Assembly (NCBI GenBank): GCA_028641055.1
Contig: CM054062.1
Coordinates: 272,571,092 to 272,635,091 of the forward strand
Length of the DNA stretch: 64,000 bases
Origin: Alopecurus myosuroides
Lineage: Eukaryota; Streptophyta; Magnoliopsida; Poales; Poaceae
Reading direction: 5' to 3'
In this document: positions 20,501 through 32,043 of the stretch, piece after piece
How positions within the stretch are numbered: position 1 is the stretch's first letter
Layout: each line of letters starts with the position of its first letter
Program-made: the position numbers and the translations under genes
The notes under the pieces: generated by a model
Database searches by the model: none
Told to the model about the DNA's origin: nothing
What the model saw: the letters and a program-made list of their open reading frames with translations, nothing else

Positions 20501-23349
20501 GCGAGGAGGAGCTTGGGGTGGTCTCAGTTTCTCTCGGACGCACGGAGTTGACGGCGGCGAGCAGCGGCAGTAGATCTAGGGTTTCGGCTACGCGGTTCTT
20601 CGGTTTGAGATACAGAAAGAGAGAAAGACTGCCAGAGAGCTAGTGATCCCGATGCGGACGTCTTCTCCTTCTTATCCTCGACGAGGAGCGGCCAAGCGGG
20701 ATGTGGCAGAGCCGGCGTCGACACGGCGACTTCTCCTCTGCCTTCTGGCACGAGGTTGAAGAAGAAAGGAAATGAAATGCCAGTTTTCGATAACCCCCTG
20801 AAGTTTCGGGAATTTACAACTTGGTCCTCATGTCTTTAAAACTGAGAAGAAAACACTGTTTTCAGGGCTTATTTGTAAACATAAAAATTATTAAAAATCA
20901 TATTTGGATTCCTTATCAAATTTCACATCTCACCATGTTTTGTATTGGTGAATTAAAGAATATTTGTATTTTTTATTTAGGGTGCTAGATTAAGTGGTTT
21001 TGTTGTTTTCTCTTCATTTTATTTATTAAATGGCTTTAAAAATTACGTTTACGCATGTTTAATAAGAGGACACACAAGAATCATGTGGATAACCTAGTGT
21101 GTGTTTCAAAATTAAATAATTTTGATACGAGTCTTATAGAAAACAACTTATACGTCTACTTAGTGATGTTTTTATGTATTATAGAAGAATCACCAACCAT
21201 TGGTTATTATACCAAATCATGCCAGAAGATTTTGATTGATTAAAAGACTTGTTTTCAATTATGTAACTTTTTTATTCTCACAGTTCCAACTCTTAGCAAT
21301 TTTTTTCACATTTTAATTAGGTGTGTATAAATCATGTTTGTTATTTTAGGTACTTGATCAAGTGGAAAACATGTGTGTCTTTGAAACCTATTTGTTTGTT
21401 TTTCACCAGTTTCCAAATGTGGATATTATCTCATGTTGTTTAGAACATGTAATCATTTACATGGTTATATGTAGATGAATTTTTGTTATCATCTGTTAGT
21501 CTTACATATGAAAAGGATATGGAAAACAAGGTATTAAGCTTGTTACCATTAACCTCCACATATCACCAGACATGTGGATGCAATGGTTGGTTATTATTTC
21601 ATATTTGATAATTGTTTCCATTAAATATATTGTTATGAGTTCCTCATCTCTTATGAGCTTGAGAAAGGTTATTGGTTCACTAATATTTCCTAATGATTCA
21701 CTAGATAATATCTTATACTCCCTTACTGAGGCAGTGTTGCTTCTTGAGGTCTTCTGTTGCTTGATGTTCTTCTCTCTAGCTGGCACTAGTCTTCAGATAC
21801 TCCTTTTGTCACTTACAAATAATATCCGCTCTGGGATTCCATATTCAGCTATCTCACCCTTGTGCTGAAAACAACTAGTTGTTCCAAGCAAAGATTTTAC
21901 TTAGATGATTATATTGTGGTTTCTTGTTTCCTTAGTGTTATTCTTTCTATTGGTTGATTGCAAAAAGAATGTAGATGTATTTTATGACATCAAGTTTCCA
22001 TATGCATATAAGAAGAATTTGTTAACAAGTGGGCCAGACTTGCCTCCAAATTACTAATCATATACAACATGATGAGATGTACTAGGTTATATGATATTAT
22101 GTTTGCTTGTGTATGACACTCAATTGTTTGAGTATACAAAAATGATTTGCTTAACAAGGTAGCTAGTCTTGTTACCAAAATACTTTTATATAACACTAAC
22201 ATTGGAATATCACACTATTTCTAGAGAGTTAATAAGATCAGATCAAGATATAAGAGTTTCCAAATAAACTTATGATAGATTGGAATAACACTTCTAGAAC
22301 ATTGTAGGGAATCTTCCCGAAGATCTTCTGGTGGTAGTTCCTCTTTCCTTGTGGGTGCTTCTCTTGCATAATGTCTGAGAGAAGATTGGAAAATCAAAAT
22401 AGAATGATCTAGACAAAATGACAAGATCTAGATTAAGAGTTAGTTCATGCTTTTATTATCCTTCCATATACTTCTTATTTTATTTCCCAAAAGATGGATA
22501 CTTGTTTCATACATGATTTGTTTTACTTAGCTATCAATTCAATTTCTCTAATATAGGATATAACTTGTTGTTATTCATTAGTTGTATCCAGAGATACTTT
22601 AGTGGTTGATTATTGATGTGGATAGAAATGTGGACTGTTTGTGAAATGAGGACTTAAGATAATGATCAAGGTTTAACAATAGTTTAAGAAGATTTGTCTC
22701 TTCTTTTAGATACTTCTTTATGGTTGATGAGATATGTACATATTCGATAAATATGTTGATACAATTATTATGTCATTTCCCACTTGTGGGTTTTGAGTTA
22801 ACACTTGTTTGTATCTATTGTTTTCTATTGAACCTTTGTTATTTACATGTGAAGGTTAACTTAGTAGTTACTAAATAAATTGGAGAGATGTGGTGTGAAT
22901 GGTTGATAACTTAAAGTGTTCATGATTAGAGAATATAATATCTCTACTGATGTGATGGTTCAATTATGTTTTACTATCTGGTGTAAGTGTGATCATGAGC
23001 TATGTGATTTCGATACTCACCCCTCTTTGAGTTCTAGATACCTAGTGAATTATTCCAAGTCACTTAAAGACTTGTGGTTAAGGTTGTTGAGGGTTTGTGT
23101 TGGTCACAACCAATTATGGTTTGTGTAATCAGATGATTTGGTTTGTAGAGATACTATGTTATAAAGATCACTCCAAATGTACTCCTGACTAGATGAACTA
23201 GACCTATTTCATCATGTCAAGTGAAACTGTGGTCACTTTGATTCATTTAAACTTTCGCACAAAAATTTCCCGTACTTTTAGATGCATGCTTTGCAAATGC
23301 ACATATTATATTTAGATCCTTATAACCTCCCAAACACTGGGATGTTACA
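17550..23349 (-). mobile_element. Very long solo LTR (5.8 kb), gypsy-like
   Basis: The segment starts TGTGGTGACCCAGCAT and ends CTGGGATGTTACA. TTAAC flanks it exactly at 17545-17549 and 23350-23354. Read on the minus strand it opens TGTAACATCCCAG, a start common in large grass gypsy LTRs, and closes GGGTCACCACA. No second copy, primer-binding site or pol is seen within it, so it is best called a solo LTR of a large-LTR family. It is AT-rich except for a GC-rich block at 20100-20750. It sits in the integrase region of the surrounding copia element. Confidence 0.8.
20074..20081. promoter_or_regulatory. CRE-type palindrome TGACGTCA in the solo LTR
   Basis: GCATGACGTCATGATGATGTCATG contains a perfect TGACGTCA and a second half-matching TGATGTCA nine bases on. 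These resemble bZIP (CRE/as-1) sites and lie at the AT/GC compositional boundary of the LTR. Function is inferred. Confidence 0.4.
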
Positions 23350-23354
23350 TTAAC

Positions 23355-24500
23355 TTCCCCGTAGAGCATGCAGAGCACACAAAATCATTAGGATTCGGGA
23401 AGTTTTTCACATTAACATTAGGACAATTCGAGTTGTCAATTGTATTCATCATCATACTTAGACTGCATGGTCTAATCTATCATGCCAGAGATAATGCTAC
23501 AATTATCATGTAGCATAGGACTGTGTCCAATGAAGGAAAAAACATCCAAGAACATGTTCACCATTTTCATCGCGCTCGGTGATTAGGAGGAATACTTGTC
23601 ATTCACAACACCGGTCTCAACTGAAGACTATTAGCGTGAATATAACTGAAACAGAAGAGGTTGCGAGTGACTCGGGGTACAACGATGCATCACTTAGTGA
23701 TCGAAGTTGTTCCCATGGGTTAGTATGATACTAGCTCGTCCAGAGCCAGATCGTAGCTGGTGATTGTCATAGCATTCCCTCGATATTAAACTCAAAGCAC
23801 ATGATTTCTCTAAAAATGGTATTTGTGTATCGTTTTTCACAAAACATGTTTACTCCATTAGGGTTCCACACATGTTTTAAGATATTGCATTGACGAATAT
23901 AATGAAGCGAGGGAGAAGCAACATTACATAAAAATGCATAGATATCTCAGAACATAACATACCATCATATTTAAATAGAGGAATTAATGAATGATAAAAA
24001 AATCATTCAAACATCAAAAGAATGAATAGGATTTGCTCTTTTAAAGCTTAAAATCCAAAATGTATCAAAAATGTCAAATGAATCATAAATATTTAGGAGA
24101 ATAGGCAGAGTAAATGAATACATCATTGACCTCAGCATAGATTTCAAGCTAACTAAGCTCCTCCACATGTTAGGTTATCACCAAGGTAACAACATATCGA
24201 GCTAGTGTGGAGGGACGAGCAACAAGTGCTATACCATGGGCACTTTCATAGGCATCGAGGCAGGTGCTCCAACTCTACCATGGTAACCTAAAGAGGTACT
24301 TCCATGGGATCCGATGGATCCTCCCCTGAACATACCATCGGAGCCGATAATGCCTCACCCGTACAATGTAGAAACCTGAAACTTGTGGCACCACAAAATT
24401 CCATTATATACTCTCCTGCGAGCGAACATTGTATTTCGTCCTGGCCAACAGCTATTTGAGAGTGTGCCAAAAGGGTAAAAACACTTTGTTTTGCCATCTA
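23355..24500 (-). pseudogene. Degenerate copia element, N-terminal half
   Basis: After removal of the solo LTR the copia sequence resumes. Shifting minus-strand frames give the pre-integrase region (ISGMID, then a His-Cys finger with FCVLCMLYGE), and beyond it fragments such as SLSDASLYPESLATSS-like sequence. Further right to about 24500 are probable gag remnants that I cannot align with confidence. No right LTR was recognised. Confidence 0.6.
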
Positions 24501-25842
24501 CTCATTTTCAAAGTATCACACAGATGGAATTTTAAAGAAAGGCAACACCCATACATACTTGTCGAGAGTAGTGGTAGTGGGCCAGCTGGGTCAGCAAGTT
24601 ATAATCCTCTCGAGTCACTTCGTCTTGAGGATAGTGCGAGATCAGATGTCCAGGTAGAATGGTGGTGGTGTGGACCAGCTGTGTCCATAAGCCTATTGTG
24701 CACGAGAGTCGCTTGGACTCGATCAAGGACGATTTCCACATTCGAAACAAGCTTGATGATCTCCGGGTGATAATTCTGGCCATCAACATTCTATGCAAAT
24801 ATTTCAAGATTACAACAGGTAATCCGGTTACATCAGGTAATTTGATTACATCGGATAATCTATTGCATATTGCGATGATGATATAAATTTATTCATTAAC
24901 ATGATGTTCCAATATTTAAAACATGTTGACAATTATTTCAAAGCGATTCAAAATAATTAAACAGTTAATTTTAGCAATAAAAACACCACGGGCATGATAA
25001 TGACGGAAACATGTTAAGCACATCAATAACGTGAAAAATTAGCACTAAAATTGACTTCCCGAGATTATTTTGAGACTAAGCAAATACGGTCAGTTCCATG
25101 GGCTTAGATGGAAAATAATTCAGTAGGAACTAAAATTGCGTGAAAATTAGAAAATCTGATGGCTAAACTGCAAATTTCCGCTCGCATAGCTTCTCTATGT
25201 CCGACCCAAATGGCAGCTGGCCGAAACTGGACCCAAAACCGGGCTGAAGCCCATCCGCCAATCCGCCACCAACCAATTTTTAATTATGCGCCGTGTTAAC
25301 GGGCTGCATTCGGTCCAATAGCAAGCCTCGCTTGCTAGGCAGGCCCGCAACGCCTTTCCTAGGGTGGTCCGCACGGGACCGTCTTTAGGGTTGGCATTGT
25401 CGGTGGCAGCGGACGCCGCAGCTTGGCACACCAGAGACCAGAAGGGTCGGGGCAGCCTTCCTGCCGGAGGAGCACATCGTGGCGTTGCAAGGAGGCACAA
25501 ACATGTAGTGGTGGTGGGTGCTCAGTCGGCCGGGGCCAATTTTTGCATCGCCGCGAGCTTGGGCGGAGCTTGCATGGTGGCAGCGAAGGGCCGAGCGAGG
25601 AAAAGCGCTTGGCCGTGGTGAGCATGGCCGTGTCACAGGCGGGGCAACACACAATCGTGTTACCATCGGTGCAGCCGAAATAACCACGTGAGTACGGGGC
25701 AGCCACGACGACATGGCTAGCTCGACACACGAGCGACATGGCTAGCACGACCATCGGCGTCGTGGCCGGCAAAACGCGTGCCGAGAAGAACCAGCTGGCT
25801 AGTGGCCTGGGCGGCGTGCATCGATGTGCTTGCGGTTGCAAC
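24501..25842. other. Unassigned sequence, GC-rich at 25190-25842
   Basis: It may hold the leader or 5' LTR of the copia element to its left. Frames up to 160 codons on the minus strand at 25359-25841 are Cys/Pro-rich, overlap other frames, and look like a by-product of GC content. The last five bases, GCAAC (25838-25842), would be the target duplication of element F. Confidence 0.35.
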
Positions 25843-27168
25843 TGATACTTTCGATCCCGATTTCTGAAAGTAGTATGTATCGTTTTTCCTAATGGCCCTA
25901 GGTTTATTGAACCAGGAAGTAGGTGTTTGATAAGGATGATTGTTGAACCCGGAGAACGTCTAATTAATTCTTGTTTTACTGGACCAAAGTAGTATAGTGA
26001 AATGTGTTTGTGATCAATGATTAAAATAGATTAGGGGTTAAGGTTTCACCTGCAACGATGCATTAATAAACATGAGATAAATGAGATAAAATGCAATCGG
26101 TTAGATTAATTAGTACATATGCAATTTAGTTGTGTGTAGCCAATACATCCATAAGCCACTATGGCCCCGAGAACAAGTTACCATAGACTAATTCATCAAA
26201 CCGCTGGCCCTTTAGATCCGTCTCGCAGGGTTGCCTTGATATTTAAGAATAAACAGACAAAAGCTTTAAGTGTAGTGACATCATTGCTGTTTCTAAGAGA
26301 CCCACTTCCAGCTGTTGTACTCCTCCTCCTTCTCACAGAATTTCGCTAGTCAGCCTTTCATTTCTTTCTTTTTACACCTCTACCTTGATCACACTTCGGG
26401 GTTTTGGGTACCTGATAAGTCTTAGGAACGAGAAATAGATATAGAAACACGCAGAAATAACATAATGAACTCATTAAACTAAAATCACATGGGTTAGATG
26501 AAGCACATAGCTATGAGGTTAGGCCTCAGCCCTTAGCCCGAGGGGACTACTCGCACATTGCAATCAGATCAACAATAGAAAACAATATAGAAAATAGTAT
26601 TTGTATTGAATGGATGACAGTTCTTACAATGTTGCCAATTGCTATGAGATCTAAATTACAAGGTAGTATAGCTATGACTATTGTGGTGTAGATGGTGGTG
26701 GGGCGGTGATGGCGGCGGCACTTCGTGGCGGCGAATGATAGTTTGGTGCTCTCTCTGGTGGCTGTTTCCTATCCTTTATATAGCGACAACGAATGAAATT
26801 AGATTTTCAGGCGCCTTCCTTCATGAAATGACTCCAGACCCTTTGATGAATTTTAGTTGGTTTGATCAGACGATCAAGATGGCGCTTGGTACGGTGGCTG
26901 GTACGTTCACTAGCGACCGTACCAGTGGTTGTTAAGCTCCATTTGAGCGTCTCTTTGAGTGTCTACCCAAACTTGATCAGTTCCTTCCGTGTAGTGTCAT
27001 TTCCAGTAATTTCCACGTACAGAATCTGAAATAAATATAATGACAAGGAGATTTACAACTGACTTGCATATTAGGGACTAAGGTAGGTTTAGAGTAATAT
27101 ATCGATTATTTTCATGACAAAGATACGGTTTAAACATAGATAAATATGCGTACGTTTTGGACGCATCA
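25843..27168 (-). repeat. 3' LTR of element F (1326 bp)
   Basis: On the plus strand it begins TGATACTTTCGATCCCG and ends GGACGCATCA, followed by ACATCCCCAAG, the polypurine side. A TATA box lies within, the minus strand reading CGCTATATAAAGG near 26780. It differs in sequence from the LTRs of A, B and C but shares the terminal architecture. Confidence 0.7.
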
Positions 27169-28699
27169 ACATCCCCAAGTTAAAACCTTGATCGTCCCGA
27201 GCAAGTAACAAAATCATAAGAAACCCAGTGTTTAAAGGGAAACAACGAGAAGTTTAGTTCACTTAGAGTTTGTGGTCGGATGTCTCACTCTTTTCTTTAG
27301 CTGAAAACTCAATATAGATAGTGTAGTAATAAAGTATTATAGCAATTTCGGTAAGCCAAGACAAATAAAATAAAGCTCATATTAACAGGGACATTTGGAA
27401 CTGCAACAATTAATCTACTTCTTGTATAAAACAATTGCCTGCTAATGGACATTTAGGAAGAGTAATTTATCATGTTAAAAATGTGAGAGCATGTTCAAAC
27501 AAGCATAGCTTAAAGGGTAGCTCATTAAACACCCACTGAAGTAAAATATATGGCTCTAAATTGCACTCTTTCTTTTCATTGACTTTCAAGAACAATTAGT
27601 TTAATAGTAATGAGCCATGCTAAATCTTTCATATGTTTGATCAATATTGTAAGGGCAAGGCTAGGCTGCAACAATGTCAGAGATGAAATACACTCATGAC
27701 AAAGTATTAGATGTTTCCTTCAGTTGTTTTGATTACTCAAAGAGTCAGAGGAGTGTCCAAACTGCTTAGGAGCACACACCCATGAGAATACTGATAATAT
27801 TACCCATTATAACATTGTTGTTACAAATGTTTAAATCAATTCATAGCCGACATCGATATTAACTCGAGTAGATCGTTCATAGGCTAGCGGAGTTTTCAGC
27901 ATCCCATGGTCACAAACAAAAGTCTAGAAACACGCGTAAAGAAACATCTATTACTATGATTAACATGGAAAATTTGGGCCTGAATCTCACTTATCACAAG
28001 ACATATGTTCTATCAGAAAAATCTTTCAAAGGCAATATTCGAGTCAAATACATTAAATACTATGGGGTTGTGTATGTCATTAAACTAGACTCTTCAAACA
28101 ATTTTCTACAACAACGAAGCCTTCATTTGGAGACTTTTTATCATTCATTATAATTCAAATTTAGTACTTTGGCAAGACATGGTTTACTAAAAGAAAATAG
28201 AATAAGAGAAACAATAATAAATAACCAAGTGAATAAGGACCTTACTCTATCTATCAAGACTTGCTTCCCACATGCATATAGTAATTTGATAATACAACTA
28301 TATATACAAAACATTCAACTTCAAAAAGTGGGAATCACAAGACTGACCTCATGTCAATGAAATATTCCCCTCTTCCTTAGGACATGTTTCTTCAAAACTC
28401 GTGGTTGACCACTCTTCTATGAAATTATTATCATGCTGATGGAAACATCGAGAGACTAATTATAAAAGGAAAATATTTTTGTGTTTTTCTAGAAAGATTT
28501 TTAGAATAGAAAGTTGGCAACGAAACCAAATCTATCAAAAACAAAAACAAAAAGGAAAACGAAACATTGGAAGCTAATCCAATGCAAGTGATAGAAAACA
28601 CAACCTCAAAAATTGAAAAGCAAATAAAAGATAAATCAAAACTTGTCACCACCTCTTGATATATAAGTGTCAACAACCTCCCGAAGCTTAAACTTTTGT
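27169..28699 (-). other. Element F 3' non-coding region
   Basis: AT-rich, no coding signal. The end next to the LTR carries a degraded form (CTTGCTCGGGACGATCAAGG on the minus strand) of the hairpin seen in elements A-C. Confidence 0.5.
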
Positions 28700-29927
28700 A
28701 ACATGGGAGATCATTGTGGTGGTGGCTGCAAAGAGTTGGGGCTCCAAGAATCTCTCCAAGAATAAAAAAGTGTGTGCATGATCATGAGAAGCGTTACAGA
28801 GATTTGTTGCAAGGTTGTTGATGTCATTAATGTGTTCTCCGAGCTCGTTCAAGTCTCAGTATGTGGCGTATGGTGATGGTATGTATGCCTCTACTTCCTC
28901 GTAGTTGTCCTCGGGTATCTTAGCCTCCGACTCAACTTCCTCTCCTTCTTCGTGTCCAACATAGTGAAGCACTCTATTATCGGTAGAGAATAGGTTAAGC
29001 ATAGGAGTGGGAAATAATTCCACCGCTCTAGGTATACGAATAAAAATCCTCCTTGTTGTTTTCCAATCATACATGTGGCTCTCAGTGTGGTGATATCGAC
29101 ATACCGCTCGCTGGTGAGTTGAGAAATGTTGTTCAAGTCCAATCCAAGTGCATGGGCGGGGACGGTGATGACTCCTCCATAGGTGATGGGTCCATGGTGT
29201 TGGCGTGCTTGACAATAGAGGTGGAATATAAGCATTGTCCCTAAATTAGGTGTCATGTTGGTCTCCAATTGTGCGACCTTTGCTAAGATGAGCATCTCAT
29301 CTTCATTGACTCTTGTAAATTCGCCGCGTGCCTGCAAGGTACTAGCAATAACATAGAAAAAATAAAGAATAGTAAGGCACTCTATATTCCCTCCTTTAGG
29401 GATGTCATGACCAACACTCATCGGCGAAAAATAAACATTAGGTTGAGGATGCAACAAATAGTTGGTGGTGCGAGTGTGTCAATCATCATAGGTGAAACAA
29501 AAGCAGTTGCACCACTCGTTGATGCTTATATCGAAGGATCTTTTCATCAATCTAAATGTAATTCTCTAATTTTCTAATCTATTGGAATGAGATTGAACAT
29601 TGTGCTCGAGCGTGCTAAAAAATTCCAATGTCAAGTGTTTGTAAGTTGGAACATCATGAAAAACAAAATAACGAATGCCAGCATTATTGCATAGTAAATT
29701 GATATAATTAGTGATACCGAGATGGTGGATAGTAGTTGGACAAGACCACTTGGTTGACTTCATCTCACGCTCATCAAGGAACCTAAACCTGTGTCAAGAA
29801 CCACTATCACATTTTTTAGTACCTAGGAATTTATCAGTTGGATTTTTTTGATGACATTGCTAGCTTGACTAGCACTTCCACTAACACTTGGGTTAGCACT
29901 AGAAAGTGTTTGGCTCCTTGTGTTCAT
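28700..29927 (-). pseudogene. Athila ORF1-like protein, disrupted
   Basis: It starts at the ATG at 29927 (MNTRSQTLSSANPSVSGS), shifts frame, then reads REMKSTKWSCPTTIHHLGIT, FHDVPTYKHLTLEFFSTLEH, RLMKRSFDISINEWCNCFCF and ARGEFTRVNEDEMLILAKVA with GGVITVPAHALGLDLNN. After another shift it reads HEEGEEVESEAKIPEDNYEE. This is the ORF1 (Gag-like) protein found in Athila-lineage elements; its precise role is unclear, presumably structural. At least two in-frame stops and two frameshifts are visible. Nothing of pol follows. Confidence 0.7.
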
Positions 29928-30362
29928 CTAAAAAAAAATTAAAAAAAATAAGCATTGGTTCATAACATGGATAATGTAATCCTGATAATGCTAGGGGTAG
30001 AGATATCCTAAATTGAGTTACAAAGCAATGATCAACACATAAGAACTAGGCATGAAAACATGAACCATAGATTGGAAATAATACTCGGTTGAATCAATTT
30101 TGCAAAAAGTAATTGGTGGAAAAGTAGAGAAACATACCTTGGACCGCTAGTGCTCAACGAACCGAACCAAAGATGAAAAACAAAATAGATATCTTGAGAT
30201 TTCTAGGAAGTTTAGATGTGGAATAAGTGGTGAAAATAGATCTGGGAATTGGAAACCTAGCATTGGGGGCTTTTACTTGCGAATTTGGAGCGATACAGTG
30301 AATGGTATGGTCGGGTGTGACTGTACCAAGGTCAGTATGCTCACTTCAGTGGGCTTAACTAC
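29928..30362 (-). other. Element F 5' leader
   Basis: Non-coding sequence upstream of ORF1 on the minus strand, cut by the insertion of element B at 30363. Confidence 0.5.
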
Positions 30363-32005
30363 TGATGCTCTCAGACGTGATCACACGCTCGTTGGGTTAC
30401 CCCAGGAGGAAGGCATGATGTAGTCTAGCGGAAATTTCCCCAATTGTGGAACTAGGGTTTATCGACCAGTAGGACTTCAAAGACTTGGAGGATGTTGCTT
30501 GCTGTCTGGCGCGTCAACAAACCTGGAACCGGTACACAACACACAAACTCTCTCTTGTCACCAACTTTCCGAGAAGGTTGTCAGTCTTCTCGTCTTGCTA
30601 AAAACTTGAGAATTAAACGTATAGTGTAATGAAAAGTAATAAAAGTAAAAACGGTGCAACAAGGAAACAAAGGAAACAATGATGAAAGTGCTTGAAAGAA
30701 GGTTGCAATAATGCAGAAAATAGGACCGGGGGCCATAGTTTCACTAGTGGTGTCTCTCCAAAGAAAACAAAAATGCTAGGTGAACAAATTACAGATGGGG
30801 AATGGACAAATCATGAACGTGTAACGATAATATTATGACGAGATATAGTTCACGGGTTCTAACATCATAGGCTTTACGTCAAGGCATATGGACCGCTATC
30901 CGGCATGCATCCATATTTAATAGTCCACCTCAAGAAATCTATCCAACAAATCTATCAGGTATTAAGTTGCAGCAACAAAGCGATTGCTTTGTGTGCAACA
31001 GACAATTGCATTAAATAAAGTACGTAATGTAAGTAATGGTTATCGTCCGTAGACAAGAGAACCTCTGTTTTATCCCTAGTGGAAACAACACATCCCCCAC
31101 CCGTCACGTTTTTGTCACTTGAGCACATATGTAAGGGAGGTATGAACCCACTATCTAGCATATAAACCCTCTCTTGGAGGTGGAAACAACTATGTGGCCA
31201 ACGTAATCATAAAAACCAGAGAGAACTTCAAGACAACATTAAAAATCTCTAAACATATAAGTGAAGCATCTCAGTTTGACATGAACAAAATAATCATAAT
31301 CTCATGGTTCATTGGATCACAGCAAACACAAGATGCGCTATTACATAGCGGTGGTCTCGATCATCTGAGGCAGCTCACGAGACTCTAAACATGGAGGCAT
31401 AACAGAGAGAACTACCAACTAGCTACTGCTATGGACTCGTAGCCCCGAGATGAACTAGTCACGCATCATCGTGCATGCAACCATGGCGACGAAGAGGCCA
31501 TCGGTGACGATTCGCCCCTCCGGCAGGGTGACGGAATAGGGCTGCAAAAGCCCTAGATTGGACTTTCGAGGTGACGGCGCCTCTCTAAATGTTTCATGGA
31601 AAATATCTCGTCCCCGAACTTTTTAGGGTTAAGGAGAATTTATAGGCGAAAAGGCGATGAGAGGCGGTGGCTAGGGCGCCCAGGGGCCCACCAGGCGTGG
31701 CCTGGGGTGGGGCTGCGCCTGATACCCCCTTGGGGGTCACTTGGCTCCCCTCCAGGTCTCCTTTGGATTCCGTCTTCATTGAGGGTAAAAAAAAATGATC
31801 TCCATGGATTTTAAGCCCTTTCCGAGAATATTTCTTTAAGAACTTTTCTAAAATACAAATACAACAACTGGCCTGGGGTATCTCATTAATAGGTTAGTCT
31901 ATGAAAACATCCGGAAAACAAAGGTAAAAATGTGGAAAACAAAAGGTATTGGGTAGAATAAAAGCATGGAGCATCAAAAATTATAGATACAATTGCAACG
32001 TGTCA
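30363..32005 (-). repeat. 3' LTR of element B (1643 bp)
   Basis: On the plus strand it begins TGATGCTCTCAGACGTG and ends CAACGTGTCA, next to ACATAACCAATATTAATTCC. Internal blocks match the LTRs of A and C (TTTCACTAGTGGTGTCTCTCC; GAGGCAGCTCACGAGA). The terminal hairpin is more eroded than in A or C. Confidence 0.75.
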
Positions 32006-32023
32006 ACATAACCAATATTAATT

Positions 32024-32043
32024 CCTACTCGTCCTCGAGTAGG
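32024..32043 (-). other. Hairpin beside the polypurine tract (element B)
   Basis: CCTACTCG, four-base loop, CGAGTAGG: a perfect 8 bp stem just inside the 3' LTR. The same motif occurs in C (49867-49886) and, with one mismatch, in A (about 38320-38338). Confidence 0.7.

Larger units (their letters stand above)
25843..30362 (-). mobile_element. Element F: Athila-like gypsy, 5' part lost
   Basis: The 3' LTR (25843-27168), a non-coding 3' region and ORF1 are present. The 5' leader ends abruptly at 30362, where the LTR of element B begins. There is no RT or integrase. The LTR begins TGATGCGTCC on the minus strand and is preceded by ACTTGGGGATGT, as in the related elements A-C. Confidence 0.75.

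Noticed and set aside
20268..20751. Open frames of 75-104 codons on both strands in the solo LTR
   Set aside because: They overlap in all frames within a GC-rich block of the LTR and show no motif.
25359..25841. 160-codon minus-strand frame rich in Cys and Pro
   Set aside because: Several overlapping frames on both strands in GC-rich DNA; composition artefact more likely than a gene.
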